Assembly: GCA_020635695.1 (NCBI GenBank)
Contig: JACJZH010000005.1
Coordinates: 62,001-126,000 of the forward strand
Direction: 5' to 3'
From: Flavobacteriales bacterium
GTDB taxonomy: Bacteria > Bacteroidota > Bacteroidia > Flavobacteriales_F > PHOS-HE28
Length of the DNA stretch: 64,000 nt
Positions 1 to 8,886 of the stretch are shown here, piece after piece. The notes under the pieces were generated by a model. It made no database searches. It saw only the letters and a list, made by a program, of their open reading frames with translations, and had not been told where the DNA came from. Position 1 is the stretch's first letter, and each line of letters begins with the position of its first letter. The position numbers were made by a program, and so were the translations under genes.

Positions 1-1848
1 ATCATGGGCAGCTCGATCGGCATCCCTCAAATACCCTTCGCGAAGCACTCGGAACCGGATCAACTGGAAGCTGCTTCCCGATCGGTTCCAGAGGTAGAGC
101 TTGCCTGATCCTGCATCCGTTGCGGCCACCGGGAATCGCACCACCTGGTCTCCGGCCACCAAGCGCTGGTCCTGGAACCGTGTGCCCGATGCCCCATCCT
201 CTCTTGCCAGCACCAGCAGCAGGGTGTCCTGCTCGTTCAGTCCATCAAGACCGATCGCCACTTCCAGGGTCTCCACGTCCAGTTGCCCACCGGCAGGAAG
301 GCCGGCGAGGGTGAAGGGGAATTCGGTACCACTGAACGTGTGACCGCCCCCCCTTGAGGGCAGCGTGTCGCAACGCTCCAAGACCAGGTCTCCCGACCCG
401 GTTCCGAACACGAAGAGGCTCTCCTTCACATGCTCCCAGTCTCCTTCGGACCGCTGGAAGACCCTCATCTCGTAGGCACGTCCACCCAAGGTCGTGAGCG
501 GCGTGGGCGGCTCCAGGACAGCGACCGGTCGGAATCGGGGGTCGTTCATCAACGTATCGGCCGAGACCCCCGACTGGTTCGCCGCGAAGTGTGCGTCCCA
601 CACGATCCAGTCGCCGGCACGTGCGCCTTCGGAATGTTCCACCAAGCGCCAATGGCCGTCAATGGGCAGGTACTCCTCAGGAGCCCAGGGATCCACCCCG
701 GTGTACAGCGCGACAAGTGGATCCATCGTGATCACCCGTTCGCCCGGAGCGCGTCGTTCGTTCACCAGGTCGGATGCCTCTCGTTGGATGCGTTGCACTT
801 CGTCATCCGGCATGGGAAGGCGCAGGCGGTGCAGCAGTTCATGGTAGCCCGCGTTCGCATACAGGAGCACGAGGAGGAATAACAAGACACGGTTCCACTG
901 CCTGGACGGAACCAGGAGGGTCCAGAGCGACCCCAGCACATGCACCATGAAAAGCACGAGCAGCGGTACGGTTGTCGCCAGTACCCGCAGCAAGCCCAGC
1001 GATCCCAGGCCACCCTTCCAATAAGCGTAGCTGTGCAGCGCGAAGATGCCAACGGCCGGCAGGAGGGTCAGTGCGGTCAGTGCGAGGTGACGTACTCGTC
1101 CTTCCACATCACGCCACAACAACAGGGGCAACAGCAGCACTGCGGCGATCAGGGCACGCTTCAGCGGCAGTCCGAAGGTCTCGTCCAACTCGTGGAAGAA
1201 GTGGAACAGGTCGCCCGGGCCGTACGTGTCCTTGCCGGCATAGGTATGCTCGTCAAAGAACATCAGTGGCTTGCCTAACAGGACACCGGCCAATGAACTG
1301 TAGAAAAACACTCCGGTCAGAAGCCAGGGGAGGGCCTTGAAATCCCGCCTCCATACCACCAGCCCCACTGCAAAGGGTGCGAAGGCCGCGTATTCCGGTC
1401 GCACGAAGGGCAACACGGAAACCAGCACCATGGCCACGGTGTGCCACCGTTCCATGAGCGCCCACACCACGAGCACCGCGCACAGGCCGAACAGTGGTTC
1501 GGTAAGTCCAGCCAACACGGTGTGTACATACTGGGGCGAGGTGAGCAGGACCACCGGCACCAGCCACCACCAGGCCTGTAGCCTGCGGCCCAGGGCCCGC
1601 ATGATCGCCCAGCACGTGGCCGTCGCGACCAACGCGTTGAAGGCGGCCATCCCCCAGAGGCCCAGCATCGAGAAGGGCGAAGCCAGCAAGGAGAAGACCG
1701 GCTTGCCCCACTGCGACAGGGCCACTTCGGCATGCTGCCAGAAGTAGCGGGCGTGCTGGTAGTGGTTCACGCCGTCACCTGCATCCGGGATGCCCGGGGA
1801 AAGGACGCGGACGACCAGCAGTGTGCCGGCGATCCCAAGGGCCAGCAT
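1..1848 (-). CDS. Large multi-spanning membrane protein, 3' part missing at window edge
   Basis: The minus-strand frame stays open from about position 1930 to the first base of the window, so at least 616 codons are present and the C-terminus lies outside. From the ATG at 1848 the protein starts directly with a hydrophobic segment (MLALGIAGTLLVV). A conserved-looking loop follows (GIPDAGDGVNHYQHARYFW, then WGKPVFSLL), and then a series of hydrophobic helices with an RPEY motif between two of them. The last ~250 residues seen are soluble. This resembles Bacteroidota GT-C-type glycosyltransferase-like membrane proteins, but I cannot confirm the family. A GTG at 1914, preceded by AAGGGCGAG and 11 nt after the scoB stop, is an alternative start. 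It is probably the last gene of the scoAB transcript. Confidence 0.7.
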   Translation of the reverse strand, partial: MLALGIAGTLLVVRVLSPGIPDAGDGVNHYQHARYFWQHAEVALSQWGKPVFSLLASPFSMLGLWGMAAFNALVATATCWAIMRALGRRLQAWWWLVPVVLLTSPQYVHTVLAGLTEPLFGLCAVLVVWALMERWHTVAMVLVSVLPFVRPEYAAFAPFAVGLVVWRRDFKALPWLLTGVFFYSSLAGVLLGKPLMFFDEHTYAGKDTYGPGDLFHFFHELDETFGLPLKRALIAAVLLLPLLLWRDVEGRVRHLALTALTLLPAVGIFALHSYAYWKGGLGSLGLLRVLATTVPLLVLFMVHVLGSLWTLLVPSRQWNRVLLFLLVLLYANAGYHELLHRLRLPMPDDEVQRIQREASDLVNERRAPGERVITMDPLVALYTGVDPWAPEEYLPIDGHWRLVEHSEGARAGDWIVWDAHFAANQSGVSADTLMNDPRFRPVAVLEPPTPLTTLGGRAYEMRVFQRSEGDWEHVKESLFVFGTGSGDLVLERCDTLPSRGGGHTFSGTEFPFTLAGLPAGGQLDVETLEVAIGLDGLNEQDTLLLVLAREDGASGTRFQDQRLVAGDQVVRFPVAATDAGSGKLYLWNRSGSSFQLIRFRVLREGYLRDADRAAHD

Positions 1849-1925
1849 CAATGGACCGTGATCACGGGAGCCGGCAACGTTGCCCGCATCGTTCCCGTGT
1901 CGGTCCCGGTCCACCTCGCCCTTCG

Positions 1926-2582
1926 TCAGATCGCCATCTCAGGCACTTCCCCCCTCACCACCAACCGCCCGGCGGTCTTGGCCTTCACCTCGTCCACGGT
2001 CACGCCCGGGGCCAGCTCCTTCAGCTCGAAGCCCTCCGGTGTGATGTCGAAGACGCCCAGGTCGGTCACCACCTTCTTCACGCAGCCCACGCCGGTGAGC
2101 GGCAGGGTGCACTGCTTCAGCAGCTTGCTTTCGCCGGCCTTGTTGGTGTGCATCATGCACACGATGATGTTCTCGGCACTGGCCACCAGGTCCATGGCGC
2201 CGCCCATGCCCTTCACCATCCTGCCGGGGATCTTCCAGTTGGCGATGTCGCCGTTGTCGGCCACCTCCATGGCGCCGAGCACGGTGAGCTGCACGTGCTG
2301 CCCGCGGATCATGGCGAAGCTGGTGGCGCTGTCGAAGATGCAGGCACCGGGCTTCAGGGTCACCGTCTGCTTGCCGGCATTGATCAGGTCGGCGTCCTCC
2401 TCCCCCTCGAAGGGGAAGGGGCCCATGCCCAGGATGCCGTTCTCGCTCTGCAGTTCCACGCTGATGCCCTCGGGGATGTAGTTGGCCACCAGCGTGGGGA
2501 TGCCGATGCCCAGGTTCACGTACCAGCCGTCCTGCAGTTCCCGCGCGATGCGCTGGGCCATTTGGTCCTTGGTGAGTGCCAT
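1926..2582 (-). CDS. scoB: 3-oxoacid CoA-transferase subunit B
   Basis: This is the beta subunit of succinyl-CoA:3-ketoacid CoA-transferase, which moves CoA between succinyl-CoA and acetoacetate in ketone-body use. The 218-residue length is normal for the family. The SENG motif at residues 46-49 supplies the catalytic glutamate (E47), which forms the enzyme-CoA thioester. The glycine-rich GIGIPT segment near residue 25 and GGAMDLV near residue 126 are also typical. The gene starts 2 nt after the stop of scoA, so the two subunits are almost certainly co-translated. The product is a cytoplasmic heterodimer or heterotetramer. Confidence 0.95.
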   Translation of the reverse strand: MALTKDQMAQRIARELQDGWYVNLGIGIPTLVANYIPEGISVELQSENGILGMGPFPFEGEEDADLINAGKQTVTLKPGACIFDSATSFAMIRGQHVQLTVLGAMEVADNGDIANWKIPGRMVKGMGGAMDLVASAENIIVCMMHTNKAGESKLLKQCTLPLTGVGCVKKVVTDLGVFDITPEGFELKELAPGVTVDEVKAKTAGRLVVRGEVPEMAI

Positions 2583-2584
2583 GA

Positions 2585-3283
2585 TCAGCTGCGTTTGCGC
2601 GTGGTCCGTTGTTCGATGCGCTTCTCGTACCGCTCCCCTTGGAAGATGCGCTGCACGAAGATGCCCGGGGTGTGGATGGTGTTGGGGTCCAGTTCGCCGG
2701 GTTCCACCAGTTCCTCCACCTCGGCCACTGTGACAGTACCGGCCATGGCCATCATGGGGTTGAAGTTGCGCGCGGTGTGCTTGTACACGAGGTTGCCGAG
2801 CCGGTCGCCCTTCCAGGCCTTCACGATGGCGAAGTCGGCGCGGAGCCAGCGTTCCATCACGTACATCTTGCCGTCGAACTCACGCGTCTCCTTGCCCTCG
2901 GCCACTTCGGTACCGTAACCGGCAGGCGTGAAGAAGGCGGGGATGCCCGCCCCGCCCGCGCGGCAGCGCTCGGCCAGCGTGCCCTGGGGGATCAGCTCCA
3001 CCTCCAGCTCGCCGCTCAGCATCTGCCGTTCGAACTCGTCGTTCTCGCCCACGTAGCTGCTGATCATCTTGCGGATCTGCCGGGTCTGCAACAACAGGCC
3101 CAGGCCGAAGTCGTCGACCCCGGCGTTGTTGCTGATGCAGGTGAGGCCCTTCACCCCCTTCCGCACCATGGCCGCGATGCTGTTCTCCGGGATGCCGCAC
3201 AGGCCGAAGCCGCCCAGCATCAGGGTCATGTTGTCCGCAAGGCCTTCGAGGGCCTCGTCGGCGTTCGCCACCACCTTGTTCAT
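2585..3283 (-). CDS. scoA: 3-oxoacid CoA-transferase subunit A
   Basis: This is the alpha subunit of the acetoacetate CoA-transferase, 232 residues from the ATG at 3283. A GGFGLCGIPENSI motif sits near residues 24-36, and the QGTLAERCRAGGAG segment near residue 99 is characteristic of the alpha chain. The frame is open further upstream, but that extension overlaps the penicillin-binding protein gene and looks nothing like the family, so the MNKVVANAD start is preferred. A TATCTTCG box lies 22 nt upstream, between the two genes. It pairs with the adjacent scoB. Confidence 0.95.
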   Translation of the reverse strand: MNKVVANADEALEGLADNMTLMLGGFGLCGIPENSIAAMVRKGVKGLTCISNNAGVDDFGLGLLLQTRQIRKMISSYVGENDEFERQMLSGELEVELIPQGTLAERCRAGGAGIPAFFTPAGYGTEVAEGKETREFDGKMYVMERWLRADFAIVKAWKGDRLGNLVYKHTARNFNPMMAMAGTVTVAEVEELVEPGELDPNTIHTPGIFVQRIFQGERYEKRIEQRTTRKRS

Positions 3284-3305
3284 GCGCTCGTCCGTTGTCG
3301 GACGA

Positions 3306-3313
3306 CGAAGATA
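3306..3313 (-). promoter_or_regulatory. -7-like box of scoAB
   Basis: TATCTTCG on the minus strand, 22 nt before the scoA ATG, in the short gap after the PBP1A stop. It matches the relaxed TAnCTTYG form of the Bacteroidota -7 element. Confidence 0.5.
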
Positions 3314-3317
3314 GCCG

Positions 3318-5735
3318 CTACTCCCAGAGGGGGCCGGTGTCCGGACCGTTGCCGTTGGCGGGCCGGTCGCGGCAGTCCACATCGATGTCCTCCACCCCCA
3401 TCGGTTTGGGGAAATCCCCGCGCGAGATGGTGATGGAGCTGTCCGCGTAGACCCTGTTCATGAAGTAGCCGTAGATCGGCAGTGCCATGTTGGCGCCCTG
3501 GCCCTTGTCGGTGGTGCTGAAGCGCACGCTGCGGTCCTCGGCGCCGGTCCACACGCCCGTCACCAGGTCGGGGGTGATGCCGATGAACCAGCCGTCACTG
3601 TTGTTCTGGGTGGTGCCGGTCTTGCCCGCGGTGGGGTACTTGATGTTGGCGTACTTGGCGCGGTTGCCCCAGCTCATGCGCAGGCGCATGCCCGTGCCCA
3701 CCGTCTTGCCGGTGTTGCGGTTATAGGCCCCGTCCACCACGCCCTTCATCAGTTGCAACATGATGAAGGCCGTGCGCTGGTCCAACGCCTCGAAGGTCTT
3801 CGGGGTCACGTCGAAGACGGTGTTGCCGTTCTTGTCCTCGATGCGGGTGAAGACCATCGGCTCGATGTAGACGCCCTCGTTGGCGAAGGCCGCGAAGGCC
3901 GCGGTGATCTCCTCCAGCGTCAGGTCGGCCACGCCCAGGCAGAGCGAAGGCACGGGGTCCAGCGGGCTTTCCACCCCCATGTGACGGGCCAGCACGGTGA
4001 CGGCCGAAGGGCCGTACTGCTTCATGAGCCACGCGGTGATCGTGTTCACGGAGTTGGACAGCGCGTACTTCAACGTGATCATGCCGCCGTAGCTGCCGTC
4101 GCTGTTCTTCGGGCACCAGTCGGGCTGGCCCTCGGGCATGTCGAAGCAGATCTGCTGGTTGGGCAGCTCGGTGCAGGGGTCCATGCCCTCGCGGATGGCC
4201 GTGGCGTAGACGAAGGGCTTGAAGGTGGAGCCCACCTGCCGGCGCGCCTGGGCCACGTGGTCGTACTGGAAATGCTTGAAGTCCGGTCCACCCACCCAGG
4301 CCTTCACGAAGCCGGTGTGCGGGTCCAGCGTCAGCAGGCCGCTCTGCAGGAAGCTCTTGTAGTAGCGGATGCTGTCGTTGGGGCTCAGCACGGTGTCCAC
4401 CTCACCCTTCCAGCTGAACACCCGCATGGGCACCGGCTTGTCGAAGGTGGCCTCGATCTCCTCCTCGCTGAGCACCGGCCACCAGGTGTCGCACCCGCCC
4501 TTCTTCGGGTCGCAGTGGTAGTGCTCGGTGCCTTCGTGCTTCGCCTTCACGATGTACGCCGCCGGACGCTCGCAGTTCCCGCACTGCTTGCCGGTGAGGA
4601 TCCGGTAGCGTTTCGTGCGCTTCCGGGCCGCGTTCATGATGGCGTCGATCTCCTTCTCCGACACCCGCCAATCGAAGGGGCGGTTCTTCTTCTTCCCGAG
4701 GTCCCTCCAGAGGTCGTCCTGCAGCTCGGTGCCCAGGTGCTCCTTCACGGCCCACTCCGCGTAGCCCTGCATGCGGCGGTCCAGCGTGGTGTAGATGCGC
4801 AGGCCGTCGGTGTACAGGTCGTAGGGCTCCCCGTCGGGCTTGGCCAGCAGGTAGTTGCCCTCCTCGTCCTTCTGGCGGAACAGGTCCTGCAGCTGGGCGC
4901 GCAGCACCTCGCGGTAGTAGGGCGCGGGACCTTCCGTGTGGTCCACCCGCTGGAAGCGCAGGCCCAGTGGCAGCTGCTTGAGCGAATCGTACTCCTGTGG
5001 CGAGAGCGAGCCGTTCTTCACCATTTGTGCCATCACCACCATGCGGCGGTGCAGGGTGGTGTCCGCCCGGCGCAGGGGGTTGAAGAGCGCGGGGTTCTTG
5101 AGCATGCCCACCAGCATGGCCGCCTCCTCCACCCGCAGGCTGTCCGGCGTTGTGTCGAAATAGACCCGCGCCGCACTGTTGATCCCCACCGCCTGGTTGA
5201 TCCAGTCGAAGCGGTTCAGGTACATGGCGATGATCTCGTCCTTGGTGTACTGCCGTTCCAGCCGCGCGGCGATGATCCACTCCTGGAACTTCTGGAACAC
5301 CCGCTCGAAGAGGTTCGGCGACCGTTCGGTGAAGAGGAGCTTGGCCAGCTGCTGGGTGATGGTGCTGGCGCCGCCCTTCCCGCCCATGTACACGGCCGCC
5401 CGCACGGTGCCGCGCAGGTCCACCCCGCTGTGTTCGCGGAAGCGCTCATCCTCCGTGGCGATCAGAGCATCCACCACGTTGGGGCTGATCTGCTCGTACT
5501 TCACGGGGATGCGGTTCTCCCGGTAGTACTGCCCCATCTGAGTGCCATCGCTGAAGAGGATGGCCGTGGCCAGGTCGCTGCGCGGGTTCTCCAGGTCGGC
5601 GGTGCCGGGAAGGTCGCTGCGTGCGGCCAGGAACAGCATGAAGGCCAGGCCCAGACCGGGGCCCAGGACGATGAGCCACCACAGGAGCAGCCAGCGCCAG
5701 CGGCGCCGTTTCGGCTTCACGTTCTCCTTCGCCAT
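3318..5735 (-). CDS. Penicillin-binding protein 1A (bifunctional transglycosylase/transpeptidase)
   Basis: This class A penicillin-binding protein polymerises and cross-links peptidoglycan at the outer face of the inner membrane (805 aa). A basic N-terminus precedes one transmembrane helix (about residues 15-37). The GT51 transglycosylase domain follows, with EDERFREH (catalytic E95) and GGASTITQQLAK near residue 121. The transpeptidase domain has S503-T-F-K506, S562-V-N564 and K705-T-G707. Between the two domains, about residues 377-420, is a Cys cluster (C385-x2-C388, C408, C415 with neighbouring His) that looks like a small zinc ribbon. I do not recall this from typical family members. A TAACTTCG box sits 7 nt before the ATG. 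Confidence 0.95.
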   Translation of the reverse strand: MAKENVKPKRRRWRWLLLWWLIVLGPGLGLAFMLFLAARSDLPGTADLENPRSDLATAILFSDGTQMGQYYRENRIPVKYEQISPNVVDALIATEDERFREHSGVDLRGTVRAAVYMGGKGGASTITQQLAKLLFTERSPNLFERVFQKFQEWIIAARLERQYTKDEIIAMYLNRFDWINQAVGINSAARVYFDTTPDSLRVEEAAMLVGMLKNPALFNPLRRADTTLHRRMVVMAQMVKNGSLSPQEYDSLKQLPLGLRFQRVDHTEGPAPYYREVLRAQLQDLFRQKDEEGNYLLAKPDGEPYDLYTDGLRIYTTLDRRMQGYAEWAVKEHLGTELQDDLWRDLGKKKNRPFDWRVSEKEIDAIMNAARKRTKRYRILTGKQCGNCERPAAYIVKAKHEGTEHYHCDPKKGGCDTWWPVLSEEEIEATFDKPVPMRVFSWKGEVDTVLSPNDSIRYYKSFLQSGLLTLDPHTGFVKAWVGGPDFKHFQYDHVAQARRQVGSTFKPFVYATAIREGMDPCTELPNQQICFDMPEGQPDWCPKNSDGSYGGMITLKYALSNSVNTITAWLMKQYGPSAVTVLARHMGVESPLDPVPSLCLGVADLTLEEITAAFAAFANEGVYIEPMVFTRIEDKNGNTVFDVTPKTFEALDQRTAFIMLQLMKGVVDGAYNRNTGKTVGTGMRLRMSWGNRAKYANIKYPTAGKTGTTQNNSDGWFIGITPDLVTGVWTGAEDRSVRFSTTDKGQGANMALPIYGYFMNRVYADSSITISRGDFPKPMGVEDIDVDCRDRPANGNGPDTGPLWE

Positions 5736-5742
5736 GCGGGCA

Positions 5743-5750
5743 CGAAGTTA
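5743..5750 (-). promoter_or_regulatory. -7-like box of PBP1A gene
   Basis: TAACTTCG on the minus strand, only 7 nt before the ATG at 5735. The predicted transcript would have almost no leader. Confidence 0.5.
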
Positions 5751-5844
5751 TCCGGGCGGCCCTGCCGGCCTTCCGCGGCACGGCGGTCAAGTATCATCGC
5801 CCGTCCGTGCATAACGCACGGGGTCTCCGGCATCGTGTCCGGGA

Positions 5845-6321
5845 TCATTCACCCACGGCCGAGCGCTCCACGCTGATGCCCACGTCCAGGATGCCGGGCA
5901 GCCGTTCCACCCGCATGGCCTGCTCCAGCCGCACGGTGAAGGTGTCCGGGCGCGGGAAGCGGTCGCGGTAGCGGTACAGCACGTGCGCCTCGTAGCGGTC
6001 GGCATGGATGAACCCGGTGCCCTTGCCCAGCCACCGCCCGGCCGGGTCGGCCAGCAGGCAGTCCACGGTGTCGCGCAGGTGGCGGCCCTCCGCATCCCAG
6101 AGGTCCACGAACAGGTACAGGTCCTGGTAGGGGTACTCGCTGGTGTGCCGCACGTCGATGTACACGTCGTGGGGACGCACGGTGTCCTTCACCAGGAACT
6201 TGAATTCCGGGGTATGGCTGCGGTCCCAGTGGGCGTCCGGCACCGGCACATCGGCCTGGTACACCACCCGGTCGGTGCAGGCGGCCAGCAGGAGCAACGA
6301 CAGGGACCAGGCCGCGCGCAT
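5845..6321 (-). CDS. gldH: Gliding motility lipoprotein GldH
   Basis: A 158-residue lipoprotein of the GldH family, which in Bacteroidota is needed for gliding motility and linked to type IX secretion. The signal peptide ends in a lipobox, LAAC, with C15 as the lipidated cysteine. The rest is beta-rich and matches GldH in length and in its alternating aromatic and charged segments (for example EYPYQDLYLF near residue 63). The start overlaps the stop of the upstream ricT gene in a TGATG, which suggests translational coupling. The family call is from overall pattern and length. The lipoprotein assignment is secure. Confidence 0.8.
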   Translation of the reverse strand: MRAAWSLSLLLLAACTDRVVYQADVPVPDAHWDRSHTPEFKFLVKDTVRPHDVYIDVRHTSEYPYQDLYLFVDLWDAEGRHLRDTVDCLLADPAGRWLGKGTGFIHADRYEAHVLYRYRDRFPRPDTFTVRLEQAMRVERLPGILDVGISVERSAVGE

Positions 6322-7601
6322 CAGCCTTCCTTGGGCTTGTCGCCACCCCCTCCGGACCCACCCTTGCGGCGGCCCTTGCCCCCACGCTTGCGGCGCTTGG
6401 GCTTCTCCCCGTTGGCGGCCGGCGCGGCCTGCTGCTCGCCCTTGGGCCTGCCGCCGGACCGCTTCTTGCCCCCGCCCCGCTTGCGTTTGCCGCTCTTGAT
6501 CTTGGAGTCGAAGCGGGTCAGGTCGTCCTGCCCCACCACGTTCTCGTAGTCGTGGGTCTTGGGTTTGGGCTCGGGTTCGTTCACCAAGGCCAGGTCGATG
6601 AAGGGCACCTCGCCGGCCTTGTTGGCCTCCTGGATCTCGCGCACCTGCTCGATCTTCAGGCCGGCCATGGTGGGCACCTGCCCGGGGGCCTTGAAGATGT
6701 ACCACATCTTCTCCAGGAAGATGTCCGTCTTGATGTGCATGCCGGTGCCCGCCTGGGTCTTGAGCTTGGCCTTGGCCGAGGGGTAGCTCTTCACCGCCTC
6801 GATGTACATGTCCAGCTCGTAGTTCAGGCAGCACTTCAGCTTGCCGCACTGGCCTGCGAGCTTCACCGGGTTCAGGGCCAGCTGCTGGTAGCGGGCGGCG
6901 CTGGTGGTCACGCTGCGGAAGTCGGTGAGCCAGGTGCTGCAGCAGAGCTCCCGGCCACAGTCGCCGATGCCCCCGATCCGGCCGGCCTCCTGCCGGGCGC
7001 CGATCTGCTTCATCTCCACCTTGATGTGGAAGTTGTCGGAGAAGCGGCGCACGAGGTCGCGGAAGTCCACGCGTTCCTCGGCGGTGTAGTAGAAGATGGC
7101 CTTGGTGCCGTCGCCCTGGTACTCCACGTCGCTCAGCTTCATGTCCAGGCGCATGTCCCGCACGATGCCGCGGGCACCGAACAGGGTGTCGTCCTCCAGG
7201 CGGCGGGCGTTGTGCCAGCGGTCGATGTCCTCCTGGGTGGCCTTGCGCAGCACCTTGCGCAGCTCGAAGGTGTCGCCGGCCTTCTCCTTGCGCTCCATCT
7301 GCAGGCGAACCAGCTCGCCGGCCAGGCTCACCATGCCCACGTCATGACCCGGGCTGGCCTCCACCACCACCAGGTCGCCGGGCACCAGGCCCAGGCCGGG
7401 CGGCGTGCGGTAGAAGCCCTTGCGGGTGTTCTTGAAGCGCACCTCCACGGCATCGAAGGGCTGCTGACCGCCCGGCAGGGGCACCCCCGCCAGCCAGTCG
7501 AACACGTCCAGCTTGTTGCAGCCGCTGGTGCTGCAATACCCGTTGCTGCGGCAGCCTGCCGGCTTGCCGTCCTTCCCGTTGCTGCAGCTCGCGCACCCCA
7601 T
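6321..7601 (-). CDS. ricT: RicT/YaaT-like PSP1-domain protein
   Basis: A 426-residue PSP1-domain protein of the RicT (YaaT) family. In Bacillus the family partners with RicA and RicF in an Fe-S complex that affects RNase Y activity. The conserved PSP1 core (about residues 30-310) carries six cysteines in two clusters: GDCGRELCC (C215, C220, C221) and QCGKLKCC (C252, C257, C258). The N-terminus adds five more cysteines (C3, C6, C17, C23, C28). The last ~100 residues are a lysine-, arginine- and glycine-rich low-complexity tail, common in Bacteroidota members and likely RNA-binding. The gene is upstream of and coupled to gldH, with a TAACTTCG box 36 nt before the start. Confidence 0.88.
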   Translation of the reverse strand: MGCASCSNGKDGKPAGCRSNGYCSTSGCNKLDVFDWLAGVPLPGGQQPFDAVEVRFKNTRKGFYRTPPGLGLVPGDLVVVEASPGHDVGMVSLAGELVRLQMERKEKAGDTFELRKVLRKATQEDIDRWHNARRLEDDTLFGARGIVRDMRLDMKLSDVEYQGDGTKAIFYYTAEERVDFRDLVRRFSDNFHIKVEMKQIGARQEAGRIGGIGDCGRELCCSTWLTDFRSVTTSAARYQQLALNPVKLAGQCGKLKCCLNYELDMYIEAVKSYPSAKAKLKTQAGTGMHIKTDIFLEKMWYIFKAPGQVPTMAGLKIEQVREIQEANKAGEVPFIDLALVNEPEPKPKTHDYENVVGQDDLTRFDSKIKSGKRKRGGGKKRSGGRPKGEQQAAPAANGEKPKRRKRGGKGRRKGGSGGGGDKPKEG

Positions 7602-7637
7602 CGTTCGCTCCGTTCAGTGCCCACTTCAGGCAAGGGG

Positions 7638-7645
7638 CGAAGTTA
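7638..7645 (-). promoter_or_regulatory. -7-like box of ricT-gldH
   Basis: TAACTTCG on the minus strand, 36 nt before the ricT ATG and 8 nt from the edge of the palindromic repeat element at 7653-7738. Confidence 0.5.
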
Positions 7646-7652
7646 ACCCAAG

Positions 7653-7738
7653 GGGAATGTGGGAATGTGGAAATGGCTGGATGTGGAAATGCCCCCCGCC
7701 TCATTTCCACATTTTCACATTCGACCATTTCCACATGC
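7653..7738. repeat. Palindromic octamer-repeat element, copy 1
   Basis: Two 40-nt arms face each other across about 6 nt. The left arm (7653-7692) reads as five octamers on the theme GGGAATGT / GGAAATGN. The right arm (7699-7738) is five octamers on the reverse-complement theme CNCATTTC / CACATTNN. It could form a long imperfect hairpin in DNA or RNA. It lies between the holB stop (7742) and ricT. A closely related copy is at 8887-8991, on the other side of holB. Confidence 0.8.
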
Positions 7739-7741
7739 GGC

Positions 7742-8857
7742 CTAAGCCCGCAACAACCCCATCATCCGGTAGCTCAGGTCCATGAAGAGCACCTTGGGAT
7801 TGGCGTTGCGCTCCAGGTGGTAGTGGGCGGTCTCCAGCTCCTCGCGGATGCCGGGGATGTTCCGCTCGTTCACCAGGGTGGCGAACTTCTCCACGAAGTC
7901 GCGCTCCTCGCCGGCCACCACGACCAGGGGGTGCGCGCCCTGCCACTGCAGCACGCACTGGCGCATCAGGTACAGCGCGTAGCGCATCAGGGCCTTCTGC
8001 TTCTCGCGGCCCAGCTTGTTGAAGACCTCCATGTGCCCGCTGGTCAGGTCCACCTTGCGGGCGTAGCAGGCGCGGAGCCAGTCGCGGAACAGGAGGAAGA
8101 GCTCGTCCTCACCCTTTTCGGCCATGGTGGTGGCCTCCAAGACATCCCCCTCCGAGCGGATGGCGATGGCGCGGGCCTCGGCCTCGCCCAGGTCGGGGAA
8201 GCGCACCTGCAGCTCCTCCAGCACGTCGGCCTCGGTGAGCGCCGGCACCTTCACCAGCTGCACCCGGCTCAGGATGGTGGGTAGGAGATGCTCGGCCTGG
8301 TGCGCGACCAGCAGGAACACCGTCCGCTCCTCGGGCTCCTCCAGCACCTTCAGCAGCTTGTTGGCCGCCTGCAGGTTCATGGCCTCGGGCAGCCAGATCA
8401 GCATCACCTTCCAGCCTCCGCGGTAAGCCTTCAGGCTCAACTGCCGGTTGACCTCCTGCGCGATGTCCACCCCGATGGTGAGCTGCTTGTTCTCGCCGTT
8501 CAGCTCCCGCCGCCAGACCTCGTCGTCCAGGTAGGGCTCGTCCAGCACGGCCTCCCGCCATTGCTCCAGGTAAGGTGAACAGCTCTTGCCTTTTTCGCCA
8601 AGGAAAATGGGAAAGGCCAGGTTCAGGTCCGGGTGCGCCAGGTGGTCCATCTGCTGGCAGCTCGGGCACTCCCCGCAGGCATCGGCGGCACCTGGCTGCT
8701 GGCAGAACAGGTAGCGCGCGTAGGCCAGCGCCAGCGGCAGGGTACCGCTCCCCCGCGGGCCCAGGAACAGCTGCGCATGCGCCACCCGCCCCTCGCGCAC
8801 GTTGTTGATCAACGTGGCCTTCAGCGCGGCATGCCCGGTGAGGGAGGAGAAACGCAC
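7742..8857 (-). CDS. holB: DNA polymerase III delta' subunit (clamp loader)
   Basis: This is the delta' subunit of the replicative clamp loader, an AAA+ protein that helps open the sliding clamp. From the GTG at 8857 it is 371 residues. The start MRFSSLTGHAALKATL fits the family. A degenerate P-loop-like GPRGSGT is at residues 33-39, and a zinc-binding knuckle follows with C52, C61, C64 and C67. A longer open frame exists upstream, but it translates through the octamer repeat element and is not protein-like. The TACCTTCG box ends 4 nt before the GTG, which also argues against the longer form. The gene is flanked on both sides by palindromic repeat elements. Confidence 0.88.
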   Translation of the reverse strand: MRFSSLTGHAALKATLINNVREGRVAHAQLFLGPRGSGTLPLALAYARYLFCQQPGAADACGECPSCQQMDHLAHPDLNLAFPIFLGEKGKSCSPYLEQWREAVLDEPYLDDEVWRRELNGENKQLTIGVDIAQEVNRQLSLKAYRGGWKVMLIWLPEAMNLQAANKLLKVLEEPEERTVFLLVAHQAEHLLPTILSRVQLVKVPALTEADVLEELQVRFPDLGEAEARAIAIRSEGDVLEATTMAEKGEDELFLLFRDWLRACYARKVDLTSGHMEVFNKLGREKQKALMRYALYLMRQCVLQWQGAHPLVVVAGEERDFVEKFATLVNERNIPGIREELETAHYHLERNANPKVLFMDLSYRMMGLLRA

Positions 8858-8861
8858 GCGA

Positions 8862-8869
8862 CGAAGGTA
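8862..8869 (-). promoter_or_regulatory. -7-like box of holB
   Basis: TACCTTCG on the minus strand, 4 nt before the GTG start at 8857. Confidence 0.45.
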
Positions 8870-8886
8870 GGGCTGGGGGGGAACGA

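Noticed and set aside
3753..5876. Long open frame antisense to PBP1A, ~700 codons
   Set aside because: Antisense shadow; composition (Val/Gly/His-rich) and lack of any motif.
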